DNA of 53,800 nucleotides from an uncultured Gammaproteobacteria bacterium (GTDB lineage: Bacteria; Pseudomonadota; Gammaproteobacteria; Arenicellales; JAANXG01): positions 139,771-193,570 of the forward strand of contig CAMYJT010000010.1 of the NCBI GenBank assembly GCA_947258785.1, read 5' to 3'. The position numbers and the translations under genes were made by a program. Under the pieces are notes generated by a model, which was given only the letters and a program-made list of their open reading frames with translations, did no database searches and had not been told where the DNA came from. Below are positions 44,920 through 53,079 of the stretch, piece by piece. Within the stretch, counting starts at the first letter, position 1; each line of letters starts with the position of its first letter.

Positions 44920-45480
44920 TTATGAGTCCTTGCCTGACGTGGCCAACGCTCTGGCTTTGGCCCTTCGTAACGCCGCTTTGATGCGGTGCCGCCTGCGCCG
45001 ATCCCGCCAGATGTTGATCACTTTTATCCGCCACAACAATCGCACCAGCCAAAAGCCGATCACCGACAGCACCGAGCCGACGATCAGACAACCCAACCAG
45101 AGTGCGGCGAGTTGAGTACCCACCATTCCCAGCGTGATCTGCTGCAGAGGCACCGCTTCGACGTTTAGCAGCCAGGCGCCGAGCAGGTAGGCGGGCGTGT
45201 AGAGTGGAATCCAGGTCAGCGGATTGGAGATCCACACCCAAGCCAGGGACAGCGGCAGGTTGGCGCTGAACATGATGGCCCCGGCAGCGGCCGGCAACAT
45301 TTCGAAGGGCATGGGCAGCAAAGCACAAAACAAGCCGATGGCGGTGGCGCGTGATACCGATCGGCGATTAAAATGGAGCAGGTTCTTATCGCGGAGATGC
45401 GATTCCAGAAATCGCAGGCATTTGTTCCGGACAATCTCATCGTGAGACGGTAACAGGTGTTTGATTGATTCGAACCGCAT
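44920..45480 (-). CDS. DUF2062 membrane protein
   Basis: The 186-residue protein matches DUF2062: a short N-terminal helix-rich part, then ATAIGLFCALLPMPFEMLPA, the NLPLSLAWVWISNPLTWIPLY segment and a second long hydrophobic hairpin (about 120-150), with a basic C-terminal tail. Function is unknown. It is regularly found beside lolCDE and comEC in gammaproteobacteria, often on the opposite strand as here. It converges on lolD with an 11 bp gap and diverges from comEC. Confidence 0.85.
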   Translation of the reverse strand: MRFESIKHLLPSHDEIVRNKCLRFLESHLRDKNLLHFNRRSVSRATAIGLFCALLPMPFEMLPAAAGAIMFSANLPLSLAWVWISNPLTWIPLYTPAYLLGAWLLNVEAVPLQQITLGMVGTQLAALWLGCLIVGSVLSVIGFWLVRLLWRIKVINIWRDRRRRHRIKAALRRAKARALATSGKDS

Positions 45481-45536
45481 AGGGGAAGTATAAGGTATCG
45501 CGATACGATTTTACCTTCACGGAAGACACAATTCGT

Positions 45537-47948
45537 ATGGCAGGGAGCCAGAACCACTATACCGTAGTCCTGTTTTTCGCCGCCGGCGTCTTCGCCGTAC
45601 AGCAATTCGCTGAATTGCCCGCACCAGGCCGGGTGTGGCCGGCGGTCCTGCTGGCTGCATGGGCCTGGCGGCGGCAGTGGCTGCGCCCCGCCGCAATCGC
45701 CCTCCTCGGTGTCTTGTGGGCGATGTTGCGCGCCCAACTGATCCTCAGCCACGGTTTGCCACCGGCACTCGAAGGCCGGGATATCGTGGTACTGGGTAAG
45801 GTTTGCTCGCTGCCTCAGAGCAACGAGCGGTATACGCGCTTCGATCTGGATGTCGAAACACTGACCCATCGCGGGCGCCCCGTTGCCTCGCCCGGGCGCA
45901 TTCGACTCCGCGTCTACAACCGGCTGATCTCGGTCCACGCAGGACAGATTTGGCGGTTGACGGTCAGGCTCAAGCGGCCCCACGGTTTTCAAAATCCCGG
46001 AGGATTCGACTACGAGGCATGGCTGTTCCGGCAACGCATACGCGCCGTCGGCTATGTGCGAGATCATCCGGGTAACGAACGGATTCAGCAGGCCGGTTTT
46101 TCCCTGCACGCGGTTCGTCAGAGCTTGCGGGAACGTATAAATGCGGCGTTGCCCCAGTCGTCATATCGGGGGCTGATCGTCGCGCTGGCGGTCGGAGATC
46201 GGTCTGGGATTGACGCACGTTCGCGAGAGACACTGCAACGAACCGGGACCAGTCACCTGATCGCGATTTCCGGTCTCCACGTCGGCCTGGTCGCCGGCCT
46301 GGGATATGGGTTGGGAATGCTGTTGTACCGCTTGAGCAGCGGATTACAACTGTACTGGCCGGCGCCCAAATTCGGCACGCTGCTCGGCTTGCTGAGCGGC
46401 CTGGGCTATGCCGCGCTGGCCGGATTCTCCATCCCCACCCAGCGCGCGTTCATCATGCTCCTGGTCTGCGCCGGGGCATTGTGGTCGGGTCGGTCTGTGG
46501 CCTCTTGGCGGGTGTTCTGCTTAGCGCTGTTGCTGGTGCTGATCTGGGACCCGCTGGCGGCGCTCGACCCGTCTTTCTGGATGTCGTTCGGTGCGGTGGC
46601 GGTAATTATCTACCTGGTGAACGGCAGGTCCACCGGGCGACCGCGCTGGCGTCGTTGGGCGAGGATTCAGTTGGCATTGAGTTTGGGGCTGATGCCGATC
46701 GTGGCGGCGGTGTTCCAGTTCGTCTCTGTGGTATCGCCGATCGCCAATTTTGTTGCGGTGCCGGTATTTGCGTTCATTGTCGTGCCGGCGGCCCTGCTCG
46801 GGTGCCTTCCTGCGCTGGTTAACGAACCGCAGCTGGCTGGCTGGTTTCTGCATCTGGCCGACGCGGTATTGAGCTGGATCTGGCCAGTGTTGGAGCGCCT
46901 TGGGCAAGCAGACGTTGCGGTATTTCCGCTGACTCCTGCGTCGCTGTTCGCACTGTTGTGTGCGTTGGTTGGGGTACTGTGGCTCCTCGCACCGGCGGGG
47001 ACTCCCGCCCGATGGATGGGCGCACTCTGGTTGTTGCCCCTGATGCTCGGCAGATCCGTAGATCTGACGCCGGGTGAGTTCCGCTTGACCGTATTGGATG
47101 TCGGACAGGGCCTTTCCGTGGTCGTCAGGACCGCACGCCATACCATGGTCTACGATACCGGTGCCCGATTCGGACCGAACTTCGATATTGGTGCAGCCGT
47201 ACTGGTGCCGTTCTTACGTGCCCAGCACGCCCGCACAATCGATACCCTGGTTGTCAGTCACGGCGACAACGACCACATAGGAGGCCTGGATTCACTGCTG
47301 CGGCTACACCCCGTACAACGACGTTTGAGCAGTGTGCCCGATCGCGTCCCGGCGAGTGAGTCGTGCGTGCCCCGGCGCAGCTGGCTTTGGGATGGCGTGC
47401 ATTTCGAGATCCTCAGCCCCTGGAATACACCCACGGTAGACCACAACGATTCGTCGTGTGTCATTCGTGTTGTAGGCCGGCACGGCACAAGCTTGCTCAC
47501 CGGTGACATCGAGCGGGCCACCGAAGCCAAGTTGGTGGAGGCATACGGCGACAGGCTGAAAAGCGACGTGCTGGTGGTGCCGCACCAAGGCAGCAAAACT
47601 TCCTCAACCCGAGGATTCCTGAACACCGTTCAGCCCCAAATCGCCGTCGTTTCCGCCGGATACCGGAATCCCTATGGGCATCCCCACCCAGAGGTTGTGG
47701 ATCGCTACCGGCGGATGGGCACCGCCGTCTATGACACACCGGGCTCCGGTGCGGTATCGATCCGCGTCGGTGAGGGGGGTATCGATGTTGATACCTATCG
47801 AGCGACCTACGCCCGTTACTGGTTTACGCGGGTCGGTCCCCAAGTCGAACAAGAGCGGTGTCGACACGGTTGTCGAGGTGGGAGCTGCCGGTACCTTGCC
47901 GAGATCGATCGAGGCCACCCGGGTGGCCGGAACCGTTGCATTGATTAG
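45537..47948 (+). CDS. comEC: DNA internalisation competence protein ComEC/Rec2, with a foreign C-terminal tail
   Basis: ComEC forms the inner-membrane channel for single-stranded DNA during natural transformation. The 803-residue product has an N-terminal membrane segment, a DUF4131 / OB-like part (about 70-190), the competence domain with GTSHLIAISGLHVGLVAGL and many helices (about 235-500), and a C-terminal metallo-beta-lactamase-like domain with LDVGQGLSVVV and VVSHGDNDHIGG. Homology ends near ARYWFTR (about residue 765). The last 40 residues or so come from another reading frame of an alcohol dehydrogenase remnant, so the native stop has been lost. The domain itself looks complete. exbB normally follows comEC; here it is 5 kb away. 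Confidence 0.93.
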   Translation: MAGSQNHYTVVLFFAAGVFAVQQFAELPAPGRVWPAVLLAAWAWRRQWLRPAAIALLGVLWAMLRAQLILSHGLPPALEGRDIVVLGKVCSLPQSNERYTRFDLDVETLTHRGRPVASPGRIRLRVYNRLISVHAGQIWRLTVRLKRPHGFQNPGGFDYEAWLFRQRIRAVGYVRDHPGNERIQQAGFSLHAVRQSLRERINAALPQSSYRGLIVALAVGDRSGIDARSRETLQRTGTSHLIAISGLHVGLVAGLGYGLGMLLYRLSSGLQLYWPAPKFGTLLGLLSGLGYAALAGFSIPTQRAFIMLLVCAGALWSGRSVASWRVFCLALLLVLIWDPLAALDPSFWMSFGAVAVIIYLVNGRSTGRPRWRRWARIQLALSLGLMPIVAAVFQFVSVVSPIANFVAVPVFAFIVVPAALLGCLPALVNEPQLAGWFLHLADAVLSWIWPVLERLGQADVAVFPLTPASLFALLCALVGVLWLLAPAGTPARWMGALWLLPLMLGRSVDLTPGEFRLTVLDVGQGLSVVVRTARHTMVYDTGARFGPNFDIGAAVLVPFLRAQHARTIDTLVVSHGDNDHIGGLDSLLRLHPVQRRLSSVPDRVPASESCVPRRSWLWDGVHFEILSPWNTPTVDHNDSSCVIRVVGRHGTSLLTGDIERATEAKLVEAYGDRLKSDVLVVPHQGSKTSSTRGFLNTVQPQIAVVSAGYRNPYGHPHPEVVDRYRRMGTAVYDTPGSGAVSIRVGEGGIDVDTYRATYARYWFTRVGPQVEQERCRHGCRGGSCRYLAEIDRGHPGGRNRCID

Positions 47949-48177
47949 CGTGCGGTCCGGCGGACGGATCGATCCCACGGCGCTCATGCGCAAGGCGATC
48001 CGACTGCGGGGCATTTACGTCGGCTCGCGACGTATGTTTATCGACATGAATTGGGCCGTTGCCGCCGGCCAATTGCAGCCTGCTATTGACCGCACGTTCG
48101 CATTCAAAAAGGCCCCTGCCGCGTATCACGCAATGGCCGGCTCCGCGCACGTGGATAGAATGGTCATTAACGTGTGA
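47839..48177 (+). pseudogene. 3' remnant of a zinc-type (MDR) alcohol dehydrogenase
   Basis: In the frame one base ahead of comEC, about 112 codons read as the C-terminal third of a medium-chain alcohol dehydrogenase: GVDTVVEVGAAGTLPRSIEA (Rossmann-fold strand and helix), VAGTVALISV, LRGIYVGSRRMFIDMNWAV, and AHVDRMVINV before TGA. The N-terminal two thirds, including the catalytic zinc ligands, are missing; upstream of about 47839 the same frame reads as out-of-frame comEC. The first 110 bp overlap the comEC tail. It has no start codon or ribosome site of its own, so I call it a truncated relic left by a deletion or recombination. Confidence 0.8.
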
Positions 48178-48203
48178 CGGCGGCCGGCGCTTTGTACCGA
48201 GCG

Positions 48204-49166
48204 TCAGCCAAAGCGATCCGTCATCTCCCGCGCCTCCTCTTCGGTATCGATGTCCTTGGCCAATGAAAGGCCGTGCAGCAACGGCAGGCGTCCCATCCGC
48301 TCCGGATGACGGCGGCGGTGGCGATACATGACGAAAATCCTATCCAGCCTTTCGGCAAGCTCTTGGGACGTGATCACCCCTTTGCGCAGACGCAGGGCCA
48401 GCGCCACCGCATTGTGGAGCACGGTAAAGGTAAAAGCCGGGCGCTGCAGCGCCATCACGTTTTGTAAATCCTGTACAAGCAATGTAGCAAAGACATGGCT
48501 GACGATGAGGCCCAGCCGGTAAAGGATAGATCGATTCCGACTGCGATAGGCCAGTTCGAAGATTCGGTAGACCAAGGGAAGACGTAGTGTCCCGGTGTCC
48601 GCGACGATCAGATGGCCGGGGAGAAGAGTGCAGGGCGGTTCTCCGGCTTTCGGAGCGATGCGGTATCTTGGTTTCCAAAACGACGCGCCGATCTGTTGTG
48701 TCGTGTCTGGCGCCAGGATCACCGGAAACCAGAAATTCAACGGCGCATGCCGGTAGTAATCCTCCATCAGGCTATGGAGTTCTTCGACGCTGGGTAAAAT
48801 GTCGCAGGTTGTCAGGGCCAATGGGCCATGGCCGAACCGCTCCGTAACCGCCGCCACCCCGCGCTCGACATTTTCACCGAGGTTGCGGTCGGTATCGATG
48901 ACAAGCGCACCCTGCCGTGAAGGCCCGTAGATCCTTGCGGGACCTGCGATATAGATGGGGTCGAAGGAGCCGCTTGCCAGAAGCCGTTCAACAAGCAGAT
49001 CGACCAGCGGCCGACCCCTGATCCGCAGAGCCATGCCCTTGTAACCCTTCAGAGGATGCAGATCGGCGCCGCTGTCCGGTAACTCGGCCGGTTTCGGGTC
49101 GCTGCCCGCCAGGATAATCAGTGGCAGTGGTTTGTGTTCCATTTCAATCACTATGCATCCGGTCAC
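48204..49166 (-). CDS. Nucleotidyltransferase-fold protein (MobA/GlmU-like NTP transferase)
   Basis: The 320-residue protein opens LPLIILAGSDPKPAELP, a variant of the nucleotidyltransferase motif, followed by ALRIRGRPLVDLLVERLLAS, DPIYIAGP and LALTTCDILPS, the last matching the metal-binding aspartate region. This is the GT-A-like fold of sugar-phosphate nucleotidyltransferases and MobA. A C-terminal part of about 150 residues has two hydrophobic helices (around 208-235) and a basic, arginine-rich stretch. The glycine-rich G-x-G-x-R loop of active enzymes is not evident, so activity is uncertain. The GTG at 49166 overlaps the upstream stop (GTGA); an ATG at 49142 is the alternative. Confidence 0.65.
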   Translation of the reverse strand: MTGCIVIEMEHKPLPLIILAGSDPKPAELPDSGADLHPLKGYKGMALRIRGRPLVDLLVERLLASGSFDPIYIAGPARIYGPSRQGALVIDTDRNLGENVERGVAAVTERFGHGPLALTTCDILPSVEELHSLMEDYYRHAPLNFWFPVILAPDTTQQIGASFWKPRYRIAPKAGEPPCTLLPGHLIVADTGTLRLPLVYRIFELAYRSRNRSILYRLGLIVSHVFATLLVQDLQNVMALQRPAFTFTVLHNAVALALRLRKGVITSQELAERLDRIFVMYRHRRRHPERMGRLPLLHGLSLAKDIDTEEEAREMTDRFG

Positions 49167-49936
49167 TTGGCGCCATCACCGCGCCGACCGGAAATCTCGA
49201 AGACTGCCGTTACCGGAAGATGGTCGCTGGCAAGTTTAGCGAGCTGATGCCGACAGCGGTTGACGGAAATCAATCGCAGGCCGCCCCGAAAATAAATCCG
49301 GTCGAGACCGCCGCGGGGCGAGAACGATGGATAGGTCCTTATCGCCCGCACTCCCCTTAGTGTATGGCGATCAGTAGCACAACGAAATCCCAGCGCCTCG
49401 ACAAAATACGCCCGCAACAATGAACGCCAATCGTTGAAGTCGCCTCCCAGCAGGCACGCCGCTTGCCGATCGAGACCGACGAACTCCCGCGACCGCGCAA
49501 GCAAACCGGTCTGGCGCTGCCGCTCCCGGGCCGACAGGCCAAGATGGAGGTTAAAGACGTCCAGCCGACGCGAGCGTCCGGTGCTTGTCTCGACCTTAAT
49601 CGTGGTATGTTGGCAACCTCGCCGCTTTCGATCGTCAATGGTCAGATCGATGTTGCGTTCCCTGAGAATCGGAAACCGGCTCAGCGTGGCGTTGCCGTAG
49701 CGGCCTTTACGCAGACTGACGTTGTGGCCCACTGCAAAATACGGATAGCCGAGTTCCACCGCGAGTTCCTTCGCCAGATCCATTCCCCGCGACCTAGGCA
49801 CGCCTTCATCGACCTCTTGAAGCAGCACGATATCGGCATTGTGGTGGGCAAGAATCTCAACAATACGGTCCGGCCGGAATCGTCGATCGAACCCGATCGC
49901 ACGGTGCACGTTGTAGGTCACGAGCCGGAATTTCAT
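49163..49936 (-). CDS. Endonuclease/exonuclease/phosphatase (EEP) family protein
   Basis: The 257-residue protein shows the EEP fold motifs: RLVTYNVHRAIGFD (Asn), IVLLQEVDEG (Glu), FNLHLGLSARERQRQ (His), LLGGDFNDW (Asp-x-Asn), GLDRIYF and ASDHLPVTAVFEI (terminal Asp-His). All catalytic positions are present, so a metal-dependent phosphodiesterase is likely. Substrates in this superfamily range from DNA to phospholipids and inositol phosphates. No signal peptide is seen. It is the first gene of a two-gene minus-strand unit with the nucleotidyltransferase-fold gene. Confidence 0.83.
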   Translation of the reverse strand: MKFRLVTYNVHRAIGFDRRFRPDRIVEILAHHNADIVLLQEVDEGVPRSRGMDLAKELAVELGYPYFAVGHNVSLRKGRYGNATLSRFPILRERNIDLTIDDRKRRGCQHTTIKVETSTGRSRRLDVFNLHLGLSARERQRQTGLLARSREFVGLDRQAACLLGGDFNDWRSLLRAYFVEALGFRCATDRHTLRGVRAIRTYPSFSPRGGLDRIYFRGGLRLISVNRCRHQLAKLASDHLPVTAVFEISGRRGDGAK

Positions 49937-50349
49937 AAAACCGGTAATCTCTATGCTGAAGTTGCGGGCCAGCCGCTATCTTCCCTGAGATGCTGGTCCC
50001 GGGGCAAGCGGATCGGAGATGCTGCCGCTCAGCGGTTTGCCGCTGTTCTGATGTCACGGGCCAAGGCACGAATGACGTTTTCGGGCACCCACGGTGCGAC
50101 ATTGTTTGGCGTACCCGCAGCGACTCGGCTCATCACATGGTCGGGAGCGACTTTTGTCCGGATCCGCTGTCGGCGGTTTAGCACCCTCTGGGCGCTCGAC
50201 GATGTCGATACGGCAAAAGCCCAGGTCGGTGCAATGGACGATGATAGAATGAACAGCTAGTCACACTGTGCGGATCGCTGCGTCGCAAACACTTATCAAA
50301 CAGACCGAATCTGGCGCCCGACACCAAACGAATCTGTGGAGGAGATCGA
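49937..50349. other. Divergent intergenic region between the EEP and methyltransferase genes
   Basis: This 413 bp gap should carry promoters for both flanking genes, but no clear -35/-10 pair stands out. Long open frames cross it on both strands, including a minus-strand one at 50029-50257 with a hydrophobic start but no start codon. None matches a family I recognise. Given the broken genes nearby, unrecognised relics are possible. Confidence 0.35.
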
Positions 50350-51027
50350 TTGCCGAAACGGTTATTTGATGACTGGCCCGAGCAATACGAACAGTGGTTC
50401 GATACCCGGGTCGGATCCCTGGTGAAAAAACATGAGCAGAAACTGATACTCGATCTGCTGCAACCGCGGCCGAACGAAATCATCCTCGATGCCGGCTGTG
50501 GAACAGGTGTATTCACCCGGTCGGTCATCGACCATGGCTCGACAGTCGTTGGCGTCGACGTCTCCGAGTCCATGCTCCTGCAGGCCCGCCGCACGCTGCC
50601 CACCTGGGGCTTTGTGCCACTCGTTGCCGATATACTTGCCCTACCGTTTACCGACGGTCGATTCGACAAAACCCTGTCTGTTACCGCGCTGGAATTCATC
50701 GAGGAGGCGCGTACGGCCGTCGACGAGATGTTCCGCGTGACCCGCACCGGTGGGCACGTGCTGGTCGGCACGCTGAATAGTCGGAGTCCGTGGGCCGACC
50801 GACGCGTCTCCGAGTTGCGGACCAAGGCCGAGTCCGTATTCAGACACGCCCGTTTCCGGTCCCCTGCTCAACTGAAGGCACTCGTTGCGTTCACGGGCGT
50901 CGTCAAAACGGCGATTCACTTCGCCAAAGACACAGATCCGTCGCTGGCCGCGGCGATTGAGTCTGAAGGTCAGAAAGCGGGGTTGGACACGGGAGCTTTC
51001 GTGATCGGTTGTTGGCGGAAACCTTAG
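50350..51027 (+). CDS. Class I SAM-dependent methyltransferase
   Basis: The 225-residue protein is a UbiE/Methyltransf_11-type enzyme with the SAM-binding motif ILDAGCGTGVFTRSVID (44-60), the acidic VVGVDVSESML, LVADILALPFTDGRFDK and the later RVTRTGGHVLVGTLN. The substrate is not evident: a small molecule or lipid is typical. The start is a TTG at 50350, with GGAGGAG ending about 5 bp before it. It lies alone on the plus strand, followed by the DUF3175 relic. Confidence 0.8.
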   Translation: MPKRLFDDWPEQYEQWFDTRVGSLVKKHEQKLILDLLQPRPNEIILDAGCGTGVFTRSVIDHGSTVVGVDVSESMLLQARRTLPTWGFVPLVADILALPFTDGRFDKTLSVTALEFIEEARTAVDEMFRVTRTGGHVLVGTLNSRSPWADRRVSELRTKAESVFRHARFRSPAQLKALVAFTGVVKTAIHFAKDTDPSLAAAIESEGQKAGLDTGAFVIGCWRKP

Positions 51028-51106
51028 ATTGCAAACACGAGTACCGTTCAAGGCGCCGTGTGCCGATCTACAACCCTGTCAATCTCTGAGCGGCGGCCGG
51101 TGCAAA

Positions 51107-51421
51107 ATGGCTCCGATCAAACGGAAAAATTAGTCCCGGCGCGTAACGGAGAAGAGCAAATTCCTCGATCTCGATCCCGGTGTGTTTACCCGCGATGCCT
51201 CGCGGCGTATTGCTGAATCACTCAAACGCGCTGCTGAGCGCAGTCGACGCAGCAAGGTTGATCCGTTCCGATCCGCGATGTCAATGCGGACATTCTACAT
51301 CAACCGGGCGGAGACCCGGCTTCCAGACCTTCAGCGTCCGCGGCTCGGGAAGGCCAAGTAATAGCTGCGCGATCTCTTCGATAAGCCACGCCAGAAATCT
51401 TCAGACGGGCGCGAGCGAAGA
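51107..51421 (+). pseudogene. DUF3175 gene inactivated by three in-frame stops
   Basis: Read from the ATG at 51107, the frame encodes a DUF3175-like protein: RRVTEKSKFLDLDPGVFT, SRRIAESLKRAAERS and DPFRSAMSMRTFYINRA. A TAG at 51131-51133 occupies the position of a conserved tryptophan (family pattern KxWSxRVT), and tandem TAA TAG at 51359-51364 interrupts the AKxEL segment; the frame then continues LRDLFDK, as in family members, to a TAA at 51419-51421. All three stops are one base from the expected codon types. No internal start lies close behind the first stop. Function of DUF3175 is unknown. Confidence 0.75.
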
Positions 51422-51478
51422 TAAAGTAAACTGCTTTTGATCGATGAGTGTCTACACCTGAATAGGGTGCAGTCCGTG

Positions 51479-52828
51479 CTACTGTCCGAGCGCCGTATGG
51501 GAATCCGTGGTTGTCTCGTCCGAGTAGTCCGTGTTCGAAGCTTCCGCCCGAAATGAATCAGCGGTAGCCACGCTTTCCGCGATGTCATCACCGAAGAACT
51601 CCGTGGGATCCAGGTTGTACTTTTTTGGATCCACGATTTTCGTCACCGCCCTCATTGTCTTTGACGGCAGGAGGTATTGGGCCGCCAAATCGATGGTGTG
51701 CGGATGGGTAAGTTTTTTACCGTTACGGTCGATCAGGATCATGATCCGGGGTTTTAGTTGTTCAACGCGGTTGCGGTGGACGACCACACCAACTTCTTCG
51801 GTGTTCAGCTGAACAAAGCTGCCGAGAGGAAAAATTCCGACACACTGGATGAATTGTTCAACCAAACCGCCAGGGAATGCCTTCTCACGTTGATCGTAGA
51901 GCTCCATTAAGGCCTCAAACGGTGTTCTCCGTTCTCGATACGGACGGTCCGAGGTCATCGCCACGAAGCTGTCTACCAGGCCGGTAATCGATGCCAGCAT
52001 ACCGATTTGCGAGCCCGACGCCCCTTGGGGATAACCGGCCCCGTCAAACCGTTCGTGGTGATAGGCGACTATTTCGAGTACGTGGCTGCTGATATCTTTC
52101 ATCAATTTGAGCAGCAGCACGGAAATATTGACATGCTGTTTTATTTGGTCACGCTCATACTCATTCAGCGGACTTTTTTTGTTCAACAGCTCGGTGGGCA
52201 GTTTGACTTTACCTACGTCCTGGAGAAGGGCGGCGATTCCCAAGCGGTGCATTTCCTGTATCGGCAGTCCCAGGAACCGTCCCAACGTCAGCGCCATCAC
52301 ACATACGGATATGGCGTGGCTGTACGAGGCTTCGTCACGATGTTTCAATTGAACCAGCCACGCGGTGGCCGCCGGGTTCCGCAACACGCTCTCCACCAAC
52401 TGGCCGACGGCATCCGCCACTGAGTGATGGCCGACGGCCTTGTTGGTCTGGATGTCTCGGGTGACCCGGAAGAAGATATTGCGTGTATCGTTAAGAATCT
52501 CCTCGGCGCGGTCGAGTTCCTCCTCGACCGGGATCTCTTCCGGATACAACTCTTTTATCGGGACTGACTCGGTAATTTGCTCCAACATGTGCGCCATGTC
52601 GGCGTCGCTGTAGCCTTCCGACAGGTATTTGGTGGAGCCGATACCCAGATTGGGATCGATGTAGACGTAGCGGCATAATTCCTGCAACCTCTCGAGTTCA
52701 CCGATCTTGCGGATCGTAAACCCCTGAAGGTCAAACGGCGGTTCGAACGGCGCCGACTCCCATGGCCGGTCCAGCTCAGACACGTACATGCCGAGCAGCA
52801 AGTCCTGGGTGGATATCTTCCGCTTCAT
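51479..52828 (-). CDS. DUF3391-HD-GYP domain protein with altered HD dyad
   Basis: HD-GYP proteins hydrolyse the second messenger c-di-GMP. The 449-residue product has an N-terminal DUF3391 domain (about 1-110; KRKISTQDLLLGMYVSELD), then the HD-GYP domain (about 150-330). Conserved residues present are His171, Asp204, His232, His257-His258 in AYHHERFDGAGYP, Asp286 and the SDRPYRER segment. The histidine of the HD dyad is glutamine (LLQDVGK, Gln203). Loss of a metal ligand may lower or abolish hydrolysis. The frame is open upstream to 52948, but homologues start at MKRKIS. The C-terminal 45 residues are acidic and low-complexity. It reads towards the DUF3175 relic. Confidence 0.88.
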   Translation of the reverse strand: MKRKISTQDLLLGMYVSELDRPWESAPFEPPFDLQGFTIRKIGELERLQELCRYVYIDPNLGIGSTKYLSEGYSDADMAHMLEQITESVPIKELYPEEIPVEEELDRAEEILNDTRNIFFRVTRDIQTNKAVGHHSVADAVGQLVESVLRNPAATAWLVQLKHRDEASYSHAISVCVMALTLGRFLGLPIQEMHRLGIAALLQDVGKVKLPTELLNKKSPLNEYERDQIKQHVNISVLLLKLMKDISSHVLEIVAYHHERFDGAGYPQGASGSQIGMLASITGLVDSFVAMTSDRPYRERRTPFEALMELYDQREKAFPGGLVEQFIQCVGIFPLGSFVQLNTEEVGVVVHRNRVEQLKPRIMILIDRNGKKLTHPHTIDLAAQYLLPSKTMRAVTKIVDPKKYNLDPTEFFGDDIAESVATADSFRAEASNTDYSDETTTDSHTALGQ

Positions 52829-53079
52829 GAATCTGGGTGGAAACGCCCCACGAATTACCTTATTTCCAGTATCGACGAGAAATCCGGTATTCGCCAGTCG
52901 GGAGCTTCCTGCGCCGCCGCTTGATGGTCGACCCTGCCAAGAATCCAAACGGGCCGCGTCATCAGCGGCGGCAGCGATGTTGCGATGGATCGGACTGTGG
53001 AAGTCCCGCTGTTATTCACGAAAAACGCCGGGAAGTCTGATACACTTTTGCCTGAAAATACACGGCTACAGGGTTACCA

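Noticed and set aside
50029..50257. Minus-strand open frame with a hydrophobic, signal-peptide-like start
   Set aside because: A stop lies directly upstream, there is no start codon before the hydrophobic part, and the rest is not recognised. A faint resemblance to an SDR C terminus was not strong enough to report.
49463..50260. 265-codon open frame on the plus strand
   Set aside because: Most of it is antisense to the EEP gene, which has a full set of catalytic motifs; the translation has no family resemblance.
51131..51133. Programmed readthrough or reassignment of TAG in the DUF3175 gene
   Set aside because: TAG is used as an ordinary terminator elsewhere here (for example kdsA, sucD and the pyridine-unrelated FkbM 3 gene), and two more in-frame stops follow, so simple inactivation is the better explanation.
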